A stretch of 64,000 bases of DNA, taken from the NCBI RefSeq assembly GCF_016811915.1, contig NZ_CP069127.1, positions 4,707,501 through 4,771,500 of the forward strand, written 5' to 3'. The position numbers and the translations under genes were made by a program. Source of the stretch: Brevibacillus choshinensis (lineage in GTDB: Bacteria > Bacillota > Bacilli > Brevibacillales > Brevibacillaceae). Positions within the stretch are counted from its first letter, which is position 1. Every line of letters starts with the position of its first letter. Shown piece by piece: positions 44,101 through 52,116 of this stretch. The notes under the pieces are model-generated. The model was not told the origin of the DNA. It searched no databases and saw nothing but the letters and a program-made list of their open reading frames with translations.

Positions 44101-47100
44101 TAAAGTAGAGCCCCGTTTCGGCTTCTCCGGGAATCAGCGTCACCCCGACTGCTCCATGAGAAAAACCCGGTGCAGTCGCCACCACCGTAAGGTTTCCCGC
44201 AGGCAGGTTGCCAATCGAATAGGTGCCCGCCTCATCAGCATATCCAAATCCTAATGTCGTTTCATTGGAATCGAGCACTCGAACGATCGCCGTGCTGATT
44301 GGCTGAAATCCCCCATCTGTAATGGTTCCCGTCACGCTTGCGGGATTGGGAGATAAGGTCAGAGACACGATTGACATCCCCGACGCTGCAACGATAGCTC
44401 CCACGGACTGTACCGAATAGCCTTCTGCCGCTGCTGTAACTACGTACGATCCAGGCGGGATGCCATTCAATAGAAAGCTCCCGTTATCAGCCGCAACCTG
44501 AGAAGCGAGGAGCACGTTGTTGATATCGAAAAACTGTACAATCGCGCCAGGAACAACAGGGGAAATCGTCCCACTGATGGCGCCGTCATCTTGAGCCAGT
44601 AAAAGCTGAACGACCGTCGCCGCATTGGCCTGAACAATCGAACCTGTCTGATTCGCCAGGTATCCGCCTGCTGAGGAGACGACGGTGTAATGCCCACCCC
44701 CCAGTCCCGAGATAAGAAAGCTCCCTTGACTGTCGGTTAGGCTGGATGCTACGAGCGACCCGGTGGAATCAAGAACATGGACCAACGCTCCCGCTATGGG
44801 AGTCATCGTCCCCTGTGCCAGTACACCGCCGTGTATCTCCCCGGGGCTAGGCGGTAGGGACATGGAAACTGTCACGCTGCCATTTGACGGCACATTTGCG
44901 CTTGCACTGTTGCTCTGATAGTTGGAAGCACTTACTGTCACTGTATACCCACCTGGCGAAAGTCCGGAGATGAGGTAATTGCCTGAAGGATCACTAAATG
45001 CCGACGCAACCACCGCTCCGGCACTGTTGCGGACACTTACCTGCACACCCGCCCCTATGATGGGAAGTCCTGTGGAAGCATCAAGGATCGTACCGAGCAA
45101 CGCTCCAGGCAAATCGGCCAGCTGAGCATTCAATGTCGTAGTTGCTCCTGAATTGATCATTACTCCTGTCACATAAGATGCTTTCCCCGCAGCAGCTATC
45201 AATGCGACATACGAGCGGGCTTGGAGACCCGGCACCACGTACTGACCATTGCCATCGGTCAATACGGCTGCCACGACAGCCCCTGCCGTCGTATTTTCCC
45301 TGACAGTCACAACCGCGCCCTGAATGGGCTGGTTCGAGCTGTCCACTACCTGCCCGGCCAAAGCCCCAGCGAAAGACACGAGGACAAAATTGAGTATCGT
45401 CATCTGCATGGGAAAAACGGTAGCTCCTAAAACAGAAGCAGAGTAGGTATCCGCGCCAACCGTCACAAAATAGGAATCCGGGGCAAGGTGAGGGAATAAG
45501 AATCCGCCCGCGCTGTCCGTCAGCGCATGGGCAATGGGGACGTTCCCTTTCCATACGGTTACCGTGGCATTTGCAATCGGACTTAATCCTGCATTCGTTA
45601 CGGTTCCGCTCAAGACTCCTGCGAGTGCTGTCAGCGACAGATCCGCTTGTGTCGTGCTTCCGGCGGATACTTGTATCCCTATCGTCTTACTTGCATAACC
45701 TTCAGCAGAGACTACCAGCACATAGCTCCCAGGAGGGATAGAAGCGAGTGTGTACTCCCCGTTGCTATCCGTCAAGGTGCTTCTGACAATGATGCCTTCA
45801 TTGGTCACCAGCTTGACGCTGCTGTTTGCAATATCTGCTGACGTCTGTGCATCTGCAATCGTCCCGCTGACCGTCCCCGGGAGTGCAGACAGGCTAAATG
45901 AAAGGTTTTTGACATCCCCAGGCGAAAGGGACACGCCTGCAAGCTGGGAAGAGAAACCGGTGGCGCTTACACGAACCTGATAGACTCCTGCCGTTACATT
46001 ATGGAGGAGATAAGCTCCTGTGCCATCGGTTACGGTTTCCGTCACAGGCAATCCCGTCTGGTTGAGCACTTCCACGAGAGCGCTTGCGATCGGTACGTTG
46101 CCTGGACCTGTCACGACACCGGAGAGCTGGGCCGGCAGTGCCTGAAGAACGACATTGTGTGTAGTCGTCTGAGCCTTGAACACATTGATCGCGGCTGAAT
46201 CCGACTGATACGAATTGGCGCTAACGGTGACCGTGTAAGTACCTGGCGTGGCGCTGGGGAACAGGTACGTCCCTCCTGCTCCTGTCGTCACTTGCGAGAT
46301 CGTGACTCCTGCTGTGTTGACGAGTTTGACCAACGCGCCCGCGATCGGAGCTGAGGCTTGATCCGTCACCGTACCCGTTACGTTTCCAGGGGTGCGAGAA
46401 AGCAAAATAGTCGCACTGGTAGTCTGTCCCGCAATCACTGTCGCGAACTGGATCTTCTGGTCGTATGTCGCAAGCGATGTAACCAGAGAATAAGTGCCCG
46501 GAGCGAGCCCTGTGAAGGAATAAGCCCCATCAGCGTTGGTCGTCGTCGACCCTATGAGCGCGGGACCGCTATCAAACAGTTCAACCGTCGCTCCTATCAA
46601 TGGGAAGTTCGTGGATTGATCGAGAACGATGCCTGCAATACTCCCTGAGGCAGTGACGTTCACGAGCAGATTATCCTGCACGGGAGTGATTTTGCCTCCA
46701 GAAAAGCTGTCCAGACCGGAGACTGTTGCGGTGTCCAAACTCCGCGTTCCACCAGCAGCGCTCGTAAACACTCCACTTACGGTAAAGGCAAGGGTGGCCG
46801 CCATGCCCGCATTCAGATTTCCAATGGTCCAGCTGAGAACTTTGGTAAGTGGATTGTAGGCGACCGCTCCCGTACTGGTACTGTTCACCGCAAAGGCCGT
46901 AACCTGATCCAGCTCGATCAGATCGGTGACCACCACATTGTTTGCTTGGCTATTCCCCGTATTGGAGACGCCGATGCTTCCCGTCCATTGGACTACCTGC
47001 CCTGTAATGACGCTCGCAGGTCCCCCTGTTAGCTGCTTGTCGATCGCGAGACTTGCTCGCACATCACTGACGGCAACCGTCGTGGTATTGCTGAAAGCAT

Positions 47101-47716
47101 TCGTAAACGTAAACCCTTCACTCGTTCGCAGCGAGTCCTTGTTGTAATTGTTATCGTCGGTTGAAGTGAACGGTATGAACCGGAGAGAGGACAGCGAGGT
47201 GACCGACAGCGTGGAAAAAAAGGCGGATGCAGGCATGACAAGGTCAATAAAATAGTCGGGATTCCCGCTGAAATTGGAGCTATCCCCGGTCGCTCTCACA
47301 CGAGCCGTATCAAAATTGATGATCGGCAATTGCCAGTTCGGCGATCCGCTTCCATCGGTCCCCTCCGCAGGGTCGTTCCAGGAATTCACCACGACGACTG
47401 TGTTTCGGATCAAGGCTATCCGGTTGCGCAATCCCTGCACGCCAAGCATCCACTGGTACGTTCCCGCCACACCGTTCGTATTGATCAGATAGCCCCAGGC
47501 GTAGTTCTGGAATCCGGTTTTTTGTGAATTCCGGGGATCTTCGTTTACACGCATGCGAAAGTACAGAGTCGTACCATCGTACGCCAGAAAGGCGGCTGGA
47601 AACGCTGCATTCCCTACTATATCGACGCCGCCTGGAGATTCGTCGTTGGGGGCGTCACCAAAGGCGACTCCGCCAATCCCAAAGGGAATGAACTGATTGT
47701 CCGCAGGGTAGGCCAT
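41186..47716 (-). CDS. Giant protein with about 21 carboxypeptidase-regulatory-like repeats
   Basis: The 2176-residue product starts with about 215 residues of beta-rich sequence that I cannot place, followed by a DUF11-like domain (about 225-360, 'GQVVQWTGSIGVSNTGNSQA'). About 21 tandem carboxypeptidase-regulatory-like (CnaB/SdrD-like) units of about 80 residues run to the end, each with 'GxVxGxVxD...PIxGAxV' and 'DxxGxYxxxxLxPGxYxVxxxAxGY'. Units diverge and are not near-identical. No signal peptide, no transmembrane anchor and no LPXTG motif is visible; the end is 'AIGCIRVRAC' with two cysteines. GAGGTGAGATG precedes ATG 47716. A surface or spore-coat filament is plausible; how it would reach the surface is unclear. 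Confidence 0.85.
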   Translation of the reverse strand: MAYPADNQFIPFGIGGVAFGDAPNDESPGGVDIVGNAAFPAAFLAYDGTTLYFRMRVNEDPRNSQKTGFQNYAWGYLINTNGVAGTYQWMLGVQGLRNRIALIRNTVVVVNSWNDPAEGTDGSGSPNWQLPIINFDTARVRATGDSSNFSGNPDYFIDLVMPASAFFSTLSVTSLSSLRFIPFTSTDDNNYNKDSLRTSEGFTFTNAFSNTTTVAVSDVRASLAIDKQLTGGPASVITGQVVQWTGSIGVSNTGNSQANNVVVTDLIELDQVTAFAVNSTSTGAVAYNPLTKVLSWTIGNLNAGMAATLAFTVSGVFTSAAGGTRSLDTATVSGLDSFSGGKITPVQDNLLVNVTASGSIAGIVLDQSTNFPLIGATVELFDSGPALIGSTTTNADGAYSFTGLAPGTYSLVTSLATYDQKIQFATVIAGQTTSATILLSRTPGNVTGTVTDQASAPIAGALVKLVNTAGVTISQVTTGAGGTYLFPSATPGTYTVTVSANSYQSDSAAINVFKAQTTTHNVVLQALPAQLSGVVTGPGNVPIASALVEVLNQTGLPVTETVTDGTGAYLLHNVTAGVYQVRVSATGFSSQLAGVSLSPGDVKNLSFSLSALPGTVSGTIADAQTSADIANSSVKLVTNEGIIVRSTLTDSNGEYTLASIPPGSYVLVVSAEGYASKTIGIQVSAGSTTQADLSLTALAGVLSGTVTNAGLSPIANATVTVWKGNVPIAHALTDSAGGFLFPHLAPDSYFVTVGADTYSASVLGATVFPMQMTILNFVLVSFAGALAGQVVDSSNQPIQGAVVTVRENTTAGAVVAAVLTDGNGQYVVPGLQARSYVALIAAAGKASYVTGVMINSGATTTLNAQLADLPGALLGTILDASTGLPIIGAGVQVSVRNSAGAVVASAFSDPSGNYLISGLSPGGYTVTVSASNYQSNSASANVPSNGSVTVSMSLPPSPGEIHGGVLAQGTMTPIAGALVHVLDSTGSLVASSLTDSQGSFLISGLGGGHYTVVSSAGGYLANQTGSIVQANAATVVQLLLAQDDGAISGTISPVVPGAIVQFFDINNVLLASQVAADNGSFLLNGIPPGSYVVTAAAEGYSVQSVGAIVAASGMSIVSLTLSPNPASVTGTITDGGFQPISTAIVRVLDSNETTLGFGYADEAGTYSIGNLPAGNLTVVATAPGFSHGAVGVTLIPGEAETGLYFTLAPNPGGISGHVTDATNSGISLASASVLVRSVSSGNVVASASSDAFGNFALDNLSPGAYTVMVSAPGFAVQSVGVNVVSGSTTDASTALVPLPGRIAGVLVNSLGIPVTGSNLSVKLLDSNHVVLQGLLASEDGTFAMDRVAPGVYSLLANAPGYGTGSIGVTVLANTVSTAAVTLQDLPAAISGLVTNQATGLGIPGSKVLITDAQGLLFAQVLTDAQGTFLAGNLPPRVTNVTVSASNFSFASQSVILQGGQTALFQQALTPNPGNLNGTVIDLNFGLPIAGATVIIYDSTRSPVVSVLTDTNGNYAVGNLAPGLYTVNTSETGYAGDVAGAEIMAGGTSFLSFALIGLPGVITGSVRDEGTGQPIPGATVTVRQGSPSGTIMTILVADDQGRYVASGLSAGSFTLVANAPDYAAEASTALVSQGETTTLDFSLPSLPAGVTGVVTDVLVSTPLPNSLVRLLDNNSAILFSTQTDAQGNYLISGFLSGDYTLLVRKEDYQRKNVSFSVGSGTTAMVDVQLEPDPGTLRGTVVDAFDGTPLVGADVLIYFPSTNNLLARTITDGLGHFVIEGLEPLTYTLSISMQSYATQVVGATIFSGATTPIAIGLPPNSATITGRVQTANGTEIPNASVQAKDSHGTLFGSAVTDDFGNYSVASLPPGTYTISAMETNYAAAMQTVTVTAGQMVSGLTLTMAALPGNIAGVVRNQGTGLPITGAAVAVQIFSNGVFIANTVTGNAGQFLVTGLVEGVYNVIASSKGFGTSYSTVSVQRGQTATASVGLLPLAGNISGIVLLPDGTQAQGNNIQLALFDANGIRLQNILAQPDGTFRFVGVSPGTYTVQGSIPGIGMGSTQAVVVANQTIFIIVRLTSTGSIRGTVRSAATGQRIPNAFVRVQYNQPPVEIVATVQTDHLGRYAVSNLVPGNYLVVASAPGYAAEAAVAVVEAGMAAALDFRLRVQLAIGCIRVRAC

Positions 47717-47812
47717 TTCATCTCACCTCTGCCATTACGGTATGTACGAACGGACGTCAAGCACTGTGCTCATTCCCATTTCGGGCTTATCAGCTTCTGT
47801 CCCACACAAAAA

Positions 47813-47853
47813 AAGAGGCCATCGCCCATCGTACATACGAGCGAATGCCTCTT
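47813..47853 (-). terminator. Rho-independent terminator after the yisL-like gene
   Basis: AAGAGGC pairs with GCCTCTT (extended by further partial pairing) and is followed on the minus strand by TTTTTTTG. It lies between the YisL-family gene and the giant gene. Confidence 0.75.
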
Positions 47854-47870
47854 GTCCCGTTCCTTTTCTA

Positions 47871-48224
47871 TTACCCGAACACGCGATAGCCGAGCATGAT
47901 GACAACGACGATGACGACCAGCGCCCCGATGAAAAAGCCTGTACTGCCTTCCTGCTTTCGAGCACGTCCCAGCGACATTTCCATGAGACCGAATGTAACG
48001 ATCGCGAGCAATCCTTTTACGTAGTAGTAAATGTCACTCGTATGGAACTGGAACAGCAGCCAAGCACCGGAAACCAAGATGATGACCATCATCAATCTGA
48101 GCAGTATGTGCAGCACTTTGGCCACTTTTGTTTTGCCTACGCGATACAGGATGTAACCGATGATCAGGAGGACAAACGCTACCTCCCAACCTCCGACGTG
48201 CGCTTCTTTTAACGCATTATACAT
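47871..48224 (-). CDS. YisL-family (DUF1516) membrane protein
   Basis: The 117-residue product has four hydrophobic helices ('WEVAFVLLIIGYILYRVG', 'ILLRLMMVIILVSGAWLLF', 'VKGLLAIVTFGLMEMSLG', 'GFFIGALVVIVVVIMLGY'), matching B. subtilis YisL in size and in the 'GLMEMxL.R' segment. Function is unknown. I start at ATG 48224; a TTG four codons earlier touches the GGGAG site with no spacing. It is a single gene with its own terminator. Confidence 0.82.
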   Translation of the reverse strand: MYNALKEAHVGGWEVAFVLLIIGYILYRVGKTKVAKVLHILLRLMMVIILVSGAWLLFQFHTSDIYYYVKGLLAIVTFGLMEMSLGRARKQEGSTGFFIGALVVIVVVIMLGYRVFG

Positions 48225-48425
48225 GTCTAAAATCAACTCCCTGCCCCTAATTTATTCCCTGTCCTCGACATTATAACAGAAGTGTCGGTAAAATGCCGAC
48301 GCTCGGACACATGGCATTATTGTGACAGAAGTGTCATATTGGCTTTGGGGACTACCAAGCCGAGAAGATGAGAGGGTTTTGCTTCGCTGTCCATTCTCTG
48401 CCTGCTCCTACTTTTGTGCCGGAGC

Positions 48426-48628
48426 GGAAAAAGGGGAAAACGCTCCAGGTTAGTAGGGACACTTGCTCTGGGGTCATCCCTGTCCGGCTCCGACTCCAAA
48501 AGCGGAACCCGCGTCCAAAGCAGCTGCTTCAGGGAGTCATTTCTTAGGTGGACGCTAAAGGCTGGTTCCGCTTTTTCCGCTCCACCTGGGCAGCGTCCCT
48601 AATACCTTCGCTTTTTTCCCCTTTTTCC
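48426..48628. repeat. Imperfect inverted repeat bounding about 200 bases of noncoding DNA
   Basis: The left arm (48426-48460, beginning GGAAAAAGGGGAAAAC) and the right arm (48595-48628, complement GGAAAAAGGGGAAAAAA) match over about 35 bases including GGTTAGTAGGGAC / GGTATTAGGGAC. The interior is GC-rich with further short repeats (GGTTCCGCTTTTTCCGC). No reading frame is convincing. It may be a miniature mobile element or a noncoding RNA; no target duplication was identified. Confidence 0.55.
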
Positions 48629-48672
48629 TGGACAGCTGTTTTTCTTCGTCGCGCTTTTACTTCTAATAACAA

Positions 48673-48697
48673 ATGGCTGCACCAAAGGCGCAGCCAT
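48673..48697 (-). terminator. Rho-independent terminator of the hydroxyproline operon
   Basis: ATGGCTGC pairs with GCAGCCAT around a nine-base loop, 17 bases past the stop of the last operon gene, followed by TTTGTTATT on the minus strand. Confidence 0.75.
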
Positions 48698-48714
48698 TGT
48701 CATTTCTTGAGCTA

Positions 48715-49719
48715 TTACCGCAGTAAAAAGCCATCCTTCAACGGATCTGTTGGGTCCACTACAAACTGGTGCAGACCTGTGATGAACGCCTTTCCCTCGA
48801 TTGTCGGAATGACCGCTGCGTATTCGCCTACCTGCGTCGTTCCAACTACTTTCCCGACGAACTGGCTGTTCACGATCCCCTCATGAACAAACGCTTCTCC
48901 AGCGGCCAACTGTCCTCTAGCGAACAAGGCTGCCACTCGCGCTGCCGTTCCTGTCCCGCATGGAGAGCGGTCCACCTGTTTGTCTGCGAAAATCGTGACG
49001 TTGCGCAGATGCGAGTCCGCCTTTTTCGGTTCATCTGAAATGATCACGCCATAAACCCCGGTCAGTTCTGGCTCCAGCGGGTGGACCACCTGCATGCGGG
49101 ATTCGATCTGCTCCTTGATGCGCGCGCCCCACTCCTGCAGCTCGGCCAGCTGTTCGATCTCGACCTGTACCCCGAGATCCTTTGCCTGCACGATTGCATA
49201 GAATGCGCCTCCGAAAGCAATGTCGACGTGGAAGCTGCGCCCCTCCCATTCAATGGGAACATCTTGGGCATACACAAAAGAAGCGACATTTTCAAAGGAA
49301 ACGGACTTCACCTGCTCGCCCTCGACCTGAGCTCGCGCGACAATTCGTCCGGCCGGGCTGTCGATGACGATATCCTGCTGAACTGCTTCTGCTTTTAAAA
49401 GCCCTGTCTCATAGGCCGCTGTCACCACAGCAATGATTCCGTGCCCGCACATGCTGCTGTACCCTTCATTATGCATGAATAGCACGCCAAATGCGGCATC
49501 CGGGCTCACGGGAGCAGTCATCACACAGCCGTACATCCCATGGTGCCCCCTAGGCTCATACATGAGAACTCGTCGGATGTAGTCCAGCTCTTCGCGAAAA
49601 TATCTTCTTTTTTCGAGGATCGTCCCGCCCTTGATCGGAGGAATGCCGCCCGTAATGATGCGCAGCGGCTCTCCCCCTGTGTGGGCGTCGATCGTCGTAA
49701 ACAATTGATTGACGTTCAT
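48715..49719 (-). CDS. Proline racemase family, probable 4-hydroxyproline 2-epimerase
   Basis: This 334-residue cofactor-free epimerase uses two cysteines to invert the alpha carbon of proline-type amino acids. Both are present: 'SSMCGHGII' and '[12 protein letters not shown]'; a Cys-Thr pair would have indicated trans-3-hydroxyproline dehydratase instead. '[13 protein letters not shown]' is a typical N-terminal family segment. The MCGHG form is more like hydroxyproline epimerases than proline racemases. It is the last gene in the operon and converts trans-4-hydroxy-L-proline to cis-4-hydroxy-D-proline. A second paralogue lies at 52117. GGAGG precedes ATG 49719. Confidence 0.87.
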   Translation of the reverse strand: MNVNQLFTTIDAHTGGEPLRIITGGIPPIKGGTILEKRRYFREELDYIRRVLMYEPRGHHGMYGCVMTAPVSPDAAFGVLFMHNEGYSSMCGHGIIAVVTAAYETGLLKAEAVQQDIVIDSPAGRIVARAQVEGEQVKSVSFENVASFVYAQDVPIEWEGRSFHVDIAFGGAFYAIVQAKDLGVQVEIEQLAELQEWGARIKEQIESRMQVVHPLEPELTGVYGVIISDEPKKADSHLRNVTIFADKQVDRSPCGTGTAARVAALFARGQLAAGEAFVHEGIVNSQFVGKVVGTTQVGEYAAVIPTIEGKAFITGLHQFVVDPTDPLKDGFLLR

Positions 49720-49749
49720 GGCATCCTCCCCGGCTCCCTTATCTGTCCC

Positions 49750-51189
49750 TTACCACGCGTATTTGATCGCGCACGTTTTGACTTCGCTGTAGAAGTCGAG
49801 CGCCGCCTGTCCCTGCTCACGGGTATGGGAGCTGGACAGCTTCATCCCGCCAAACGGTGACTGGTATTCCACTCCTGCCGTCTCCTGGTTGACTCTGACC
49901 ATCCCTGCCTGCGCCTCATCCAGAAAGCGATGGGCACTCGCAAGATCACGAGTGAACAGCGAGGCACTTAATCCGTATACGGTCTGATTGCACAGCTCCA
50001 CGGCCTCTGAAAAGTCCTCTGCTGCCAGCATGACTGCGAGGGGTCCGAATACTTCCTCCTGCACCAGAGCGTGCGAGGCATTTACTCCCTCCACGATCAT
50101 CGGGCGAATGAAGTAGCCTTGCTCCGCTCCTGCAAGAGAAGGGCTTTGCGCCACCAGCGCCGCTTGCTTCGTGGCCATCCCCACGTACTTGCTCACCTTT
50201 TCATACTGTTCTGCCGAAGCGACTGGTCCCAAGTACGCGGCTGGATCGAGCGCTTCTCCTACGATGCAGGAGGAGATGGCGCTTTGCAGACGCTCCGCCA
50301 GCTGCTGATAGATCGCCTTTTCGACAATAATCCGACTGGTAGCCGTGCATTTTTGCCCAGCGGATTTAAAGGCTCCACTCAACAGGATCGGGACCGCCTT
50401 GTCGAGGTCGGCATCGGCTAACACCACCGCTGCGTTTTTCCCGCCCATTTCCGTCTGGTATTTGATATTGCGACCCGCGCAGGCAATCGCGATCTGTCTT
50501 CCCGTAGCGGACGAACCCGTAAAGCTGACCGCATCCACTGCGGCTTCTTCCGTGAGTGCCGTGCCGACTTCTCGACCGCGCCCGATGACCAGGTTCAATA
50601 CCCCTGCAGGCAGCTTCGTTTCCGTAAAAAGCTCTGCCAGTCTGGTCGCCGTCAGCGAACCATTTTCAGCTGGCTTCCAGATGACCGTATTGCCGCAGAT
50701 CAAGGCAGGAGCGATCTTCCAGATCGGGATCGCCACCGGAAAATTCCAGGGAGTGATGACGGCTACGACACCGAGCGGCACGCGGCGCGTGTACTGCAGG
50801 ACATTCGTATCCGCGGAAGGGATGACGCTGCCATTTGAGCGCATGCCTTCTCCCGCATAGTATCGCAGCAGGCTGACACCTCGGCCTACCTCGCCTCGCA
50901 TTTCACCGATTTGCTTGCCCATCTCCCGGCTTGCCAATCGAGCCAGCTCATCTGCATGGGCCTCGAGGACCGAAGCCATTTGATACAGGATCTCTCCCCG
51001 GGCTGCACCTGTCAGCTGTGACCATTTCTTCTGTGCCTCACGAGCAGCCTGTTCTGCGGCGAAGACATGGGAGCGATCGGAAAAATGCACCACACCTACC
51101 TCTTCTGTCAGACGCGAAGGATTCACTACCGTCGCTTCGTCCCCAGCCGGCGTAATCCACTCGCCGCCAATCCAGTTTTTGCTCTGCAT
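49750..51189 (-). CDS. Alpha-ketoglutarate semialdehyde dehydrogenase
   Basis: The 479-residue aldehyde dehydrogenase has 'VITPWNFPVAIPIWKIAPAL', the base glutamate in 'YQTEMGGKNAAVV' and the catalytic cysteine in 'SAGQKCTATSR'. The E-M-GG-K-N and GQKCTA text is typical of 2,5-dioxopentanoate dehydrogenases. It would oxidise 2,5-dioxopentanoate to 2-oxoglutarate, the last step of 4-hydroxyproline degradation, directly after the DapA-family deaminase encoded 12 bases upstream. AAGGAGGGG precedes ATG 51189. Confidence 0.88.
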   Translation of the reverse strand: MQSKNWIGGEWITPAGDEATVVNPSRLTEEVGVVHFSDRSHVFAAEQAAREAQKKWSQLTGAARGEILYQMASVLEAHADELARLASREMGKQIGEMRGEVGRGVSLLRYYAGEGMRSNGSVIPSADTNVLQYTRRVPLGVVAVITPWNFPVAIPIWKIAPALICGNTVIWKPAENGSLTATRLAELFTETKLPAGVLNLVIGRGREVGTALTEEAAVDAVSFTGSSATGRQIAIACAGRNIKYQTEMGGKNAAVVLADADLDKAVPILLSGAFKSAGQKCTATSRIIVEKAIYQQLAERLQSAISSCIVGEALDPAAYLGPVASAEQYEKVSKYVGMATKQAALVAQSPSLAGAEQGYFIRPMIVEGVNASHALVQEEVFGPLAVMLAAEDFSEAVELCNQTVYGLSASLFTRDLASAHRFLDEAQAGMVRVNQETAGVEYQSPFGGMKLSSSHTREQGQAALDFYSEVKTCAIKYAW

Positions 51190-51201
51190 AGGTGCCCCTC
51201 C

Positions 51202-52086
51202 TTATTTCCCAGCTGCTGTGCCTACTGCGTAATCAAACGCCTTTTTGATGCCGGCATAGTAGTCTTGCGGCAACGGGAGGCGCGGCGGGCGAGTAGGTCC
51301 TACCGGGAATCCGGCCAGCTCCATCATGTATTTGATCGACTGCACCAGCTGCGGGCTTGCATCGTAGTGGAACAGCGGCAGAAGGCGGCGATAGAGCGCT
51401 TGCGCTTCTTCCAGCTTGCCTGCACGAGCCAGGCGGAAAATTTCCACGCCTTCTTTCGGCAAAGCATTCGGTACGCCCGCGATCCAGCCTGTCGCTCCGA
51501 TCAGCGCCCCCTCCATGACCAGATCATCTACTCCGACCATGACCTCCAGATCCGTCAGCGCCAGGATATCCTGCATGCGGCGTACGTCTCCGGAGAATTC
51601 CTTCACGGCGACCACATTTTCGAGCTTGGACAGCTCAGCCAAGATGTCCGGCGTCAGGTCGATTTTGTAGTCATGCGGATTGTTGTAGGCAATGATCGGC
51701 AAGCCTACCGTATTTAGAGCTTCATAATGGGCAAACACCTCGGGCAACAGCGGCTTGTAATTGATCGGCGGCAAAGCCATCACACCCGCTGCACCAGCGT
51801 CCTTGGAAAACTGCACCCACTCCACTGCTTGACGAGTCGATGGGGCTGCAGAGCCGACGACGACGGGCACACGTCCTTTTGCTGCGGCGATGACCGTGTT
51901 GATCACCTTTGCCCGCTCTTCCCCTGTCATGGTGGCGTACTCGCCGAGTGATCCAGACGGCACGAGACCGTCTACGCCCTCTTGAATCAGCCATTCGCAC
52001 AGCTCGGTGAGTCGCTTGTAATCGACCTCATAATCGCTGGTAAACGGGGTCACGATCGCTACATACACTCCTGCAAATCTTGTCAT
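51202..52086 (-). CDS. DapA-family pyrroline-4-hydroxy-2-carboxylate deaminase
   Basis: The 294-residue class-I aldolase-like protein has the DapA barrel with 'GLVPSGSLGEYATMTGEER', 'YNNPHDYKIDLTP' and the Schiff-base lysine in 'VVAVKEFSGDVRR'. In hydroxyproline operons this family member deaminates 1-pyrroline-4-hydroxy-2-carboxylate to 2,5-dioxopentanoate. Its place between a racemase gene and the semialdehyde dehydrogenase supports this and argues against lysine biosynthesis. GGAGAGGAGA precedes ATG 52086. Confidence 0.88.
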   Translation of the reverse strand: MTRFAGVYVAIVTPFTSDYEVDYKRLTELCEWLIQEGVDGLVPSGSLGEYATMTGEERAKVINTVIAAAKGRVPVVVGSAAPSTRQAVEWVQFSKDAGAAGVMALPPINYKPLLPEVFAHYEALNTVGLPIIAYNNPHDYKIDLTPDILAELSKLENVVAVKEFSGDVRRMQDILALTDLEVMVGVDDLVMEGALIGATGWIAGVPNALPKEGVEIFRLARAGKLEEAQALYRRLLPLFHYDASPQLVQSIKYMMELAGFPVGPTRPPRLPLPQDYYAGIKKAFDYAVGTAAGK

Positions 52087-52116
52087 CGTACATTCTCCTC
52101 TCCATCATTCAAGAAT

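Noticed and set aside
41186-47716. Regular repeats in the giant gene as a possible CRISPR or satellite array
   Set aside because: The periodicity is at protein level (about 80 residues) with diverged DNA in one continuous reading frame; there are no identical short repeats with spacers.
51202-52086. 4-hydroxy-tetrahydrodipicolinate synthase (dapA) as the call
   Set aside because: The fold and Schiff-base lysine fit, but the gene lies between hydroxyproline-catabolic genes and no lysine-biosynthesis gene is near, so the deaminase role is preferred.
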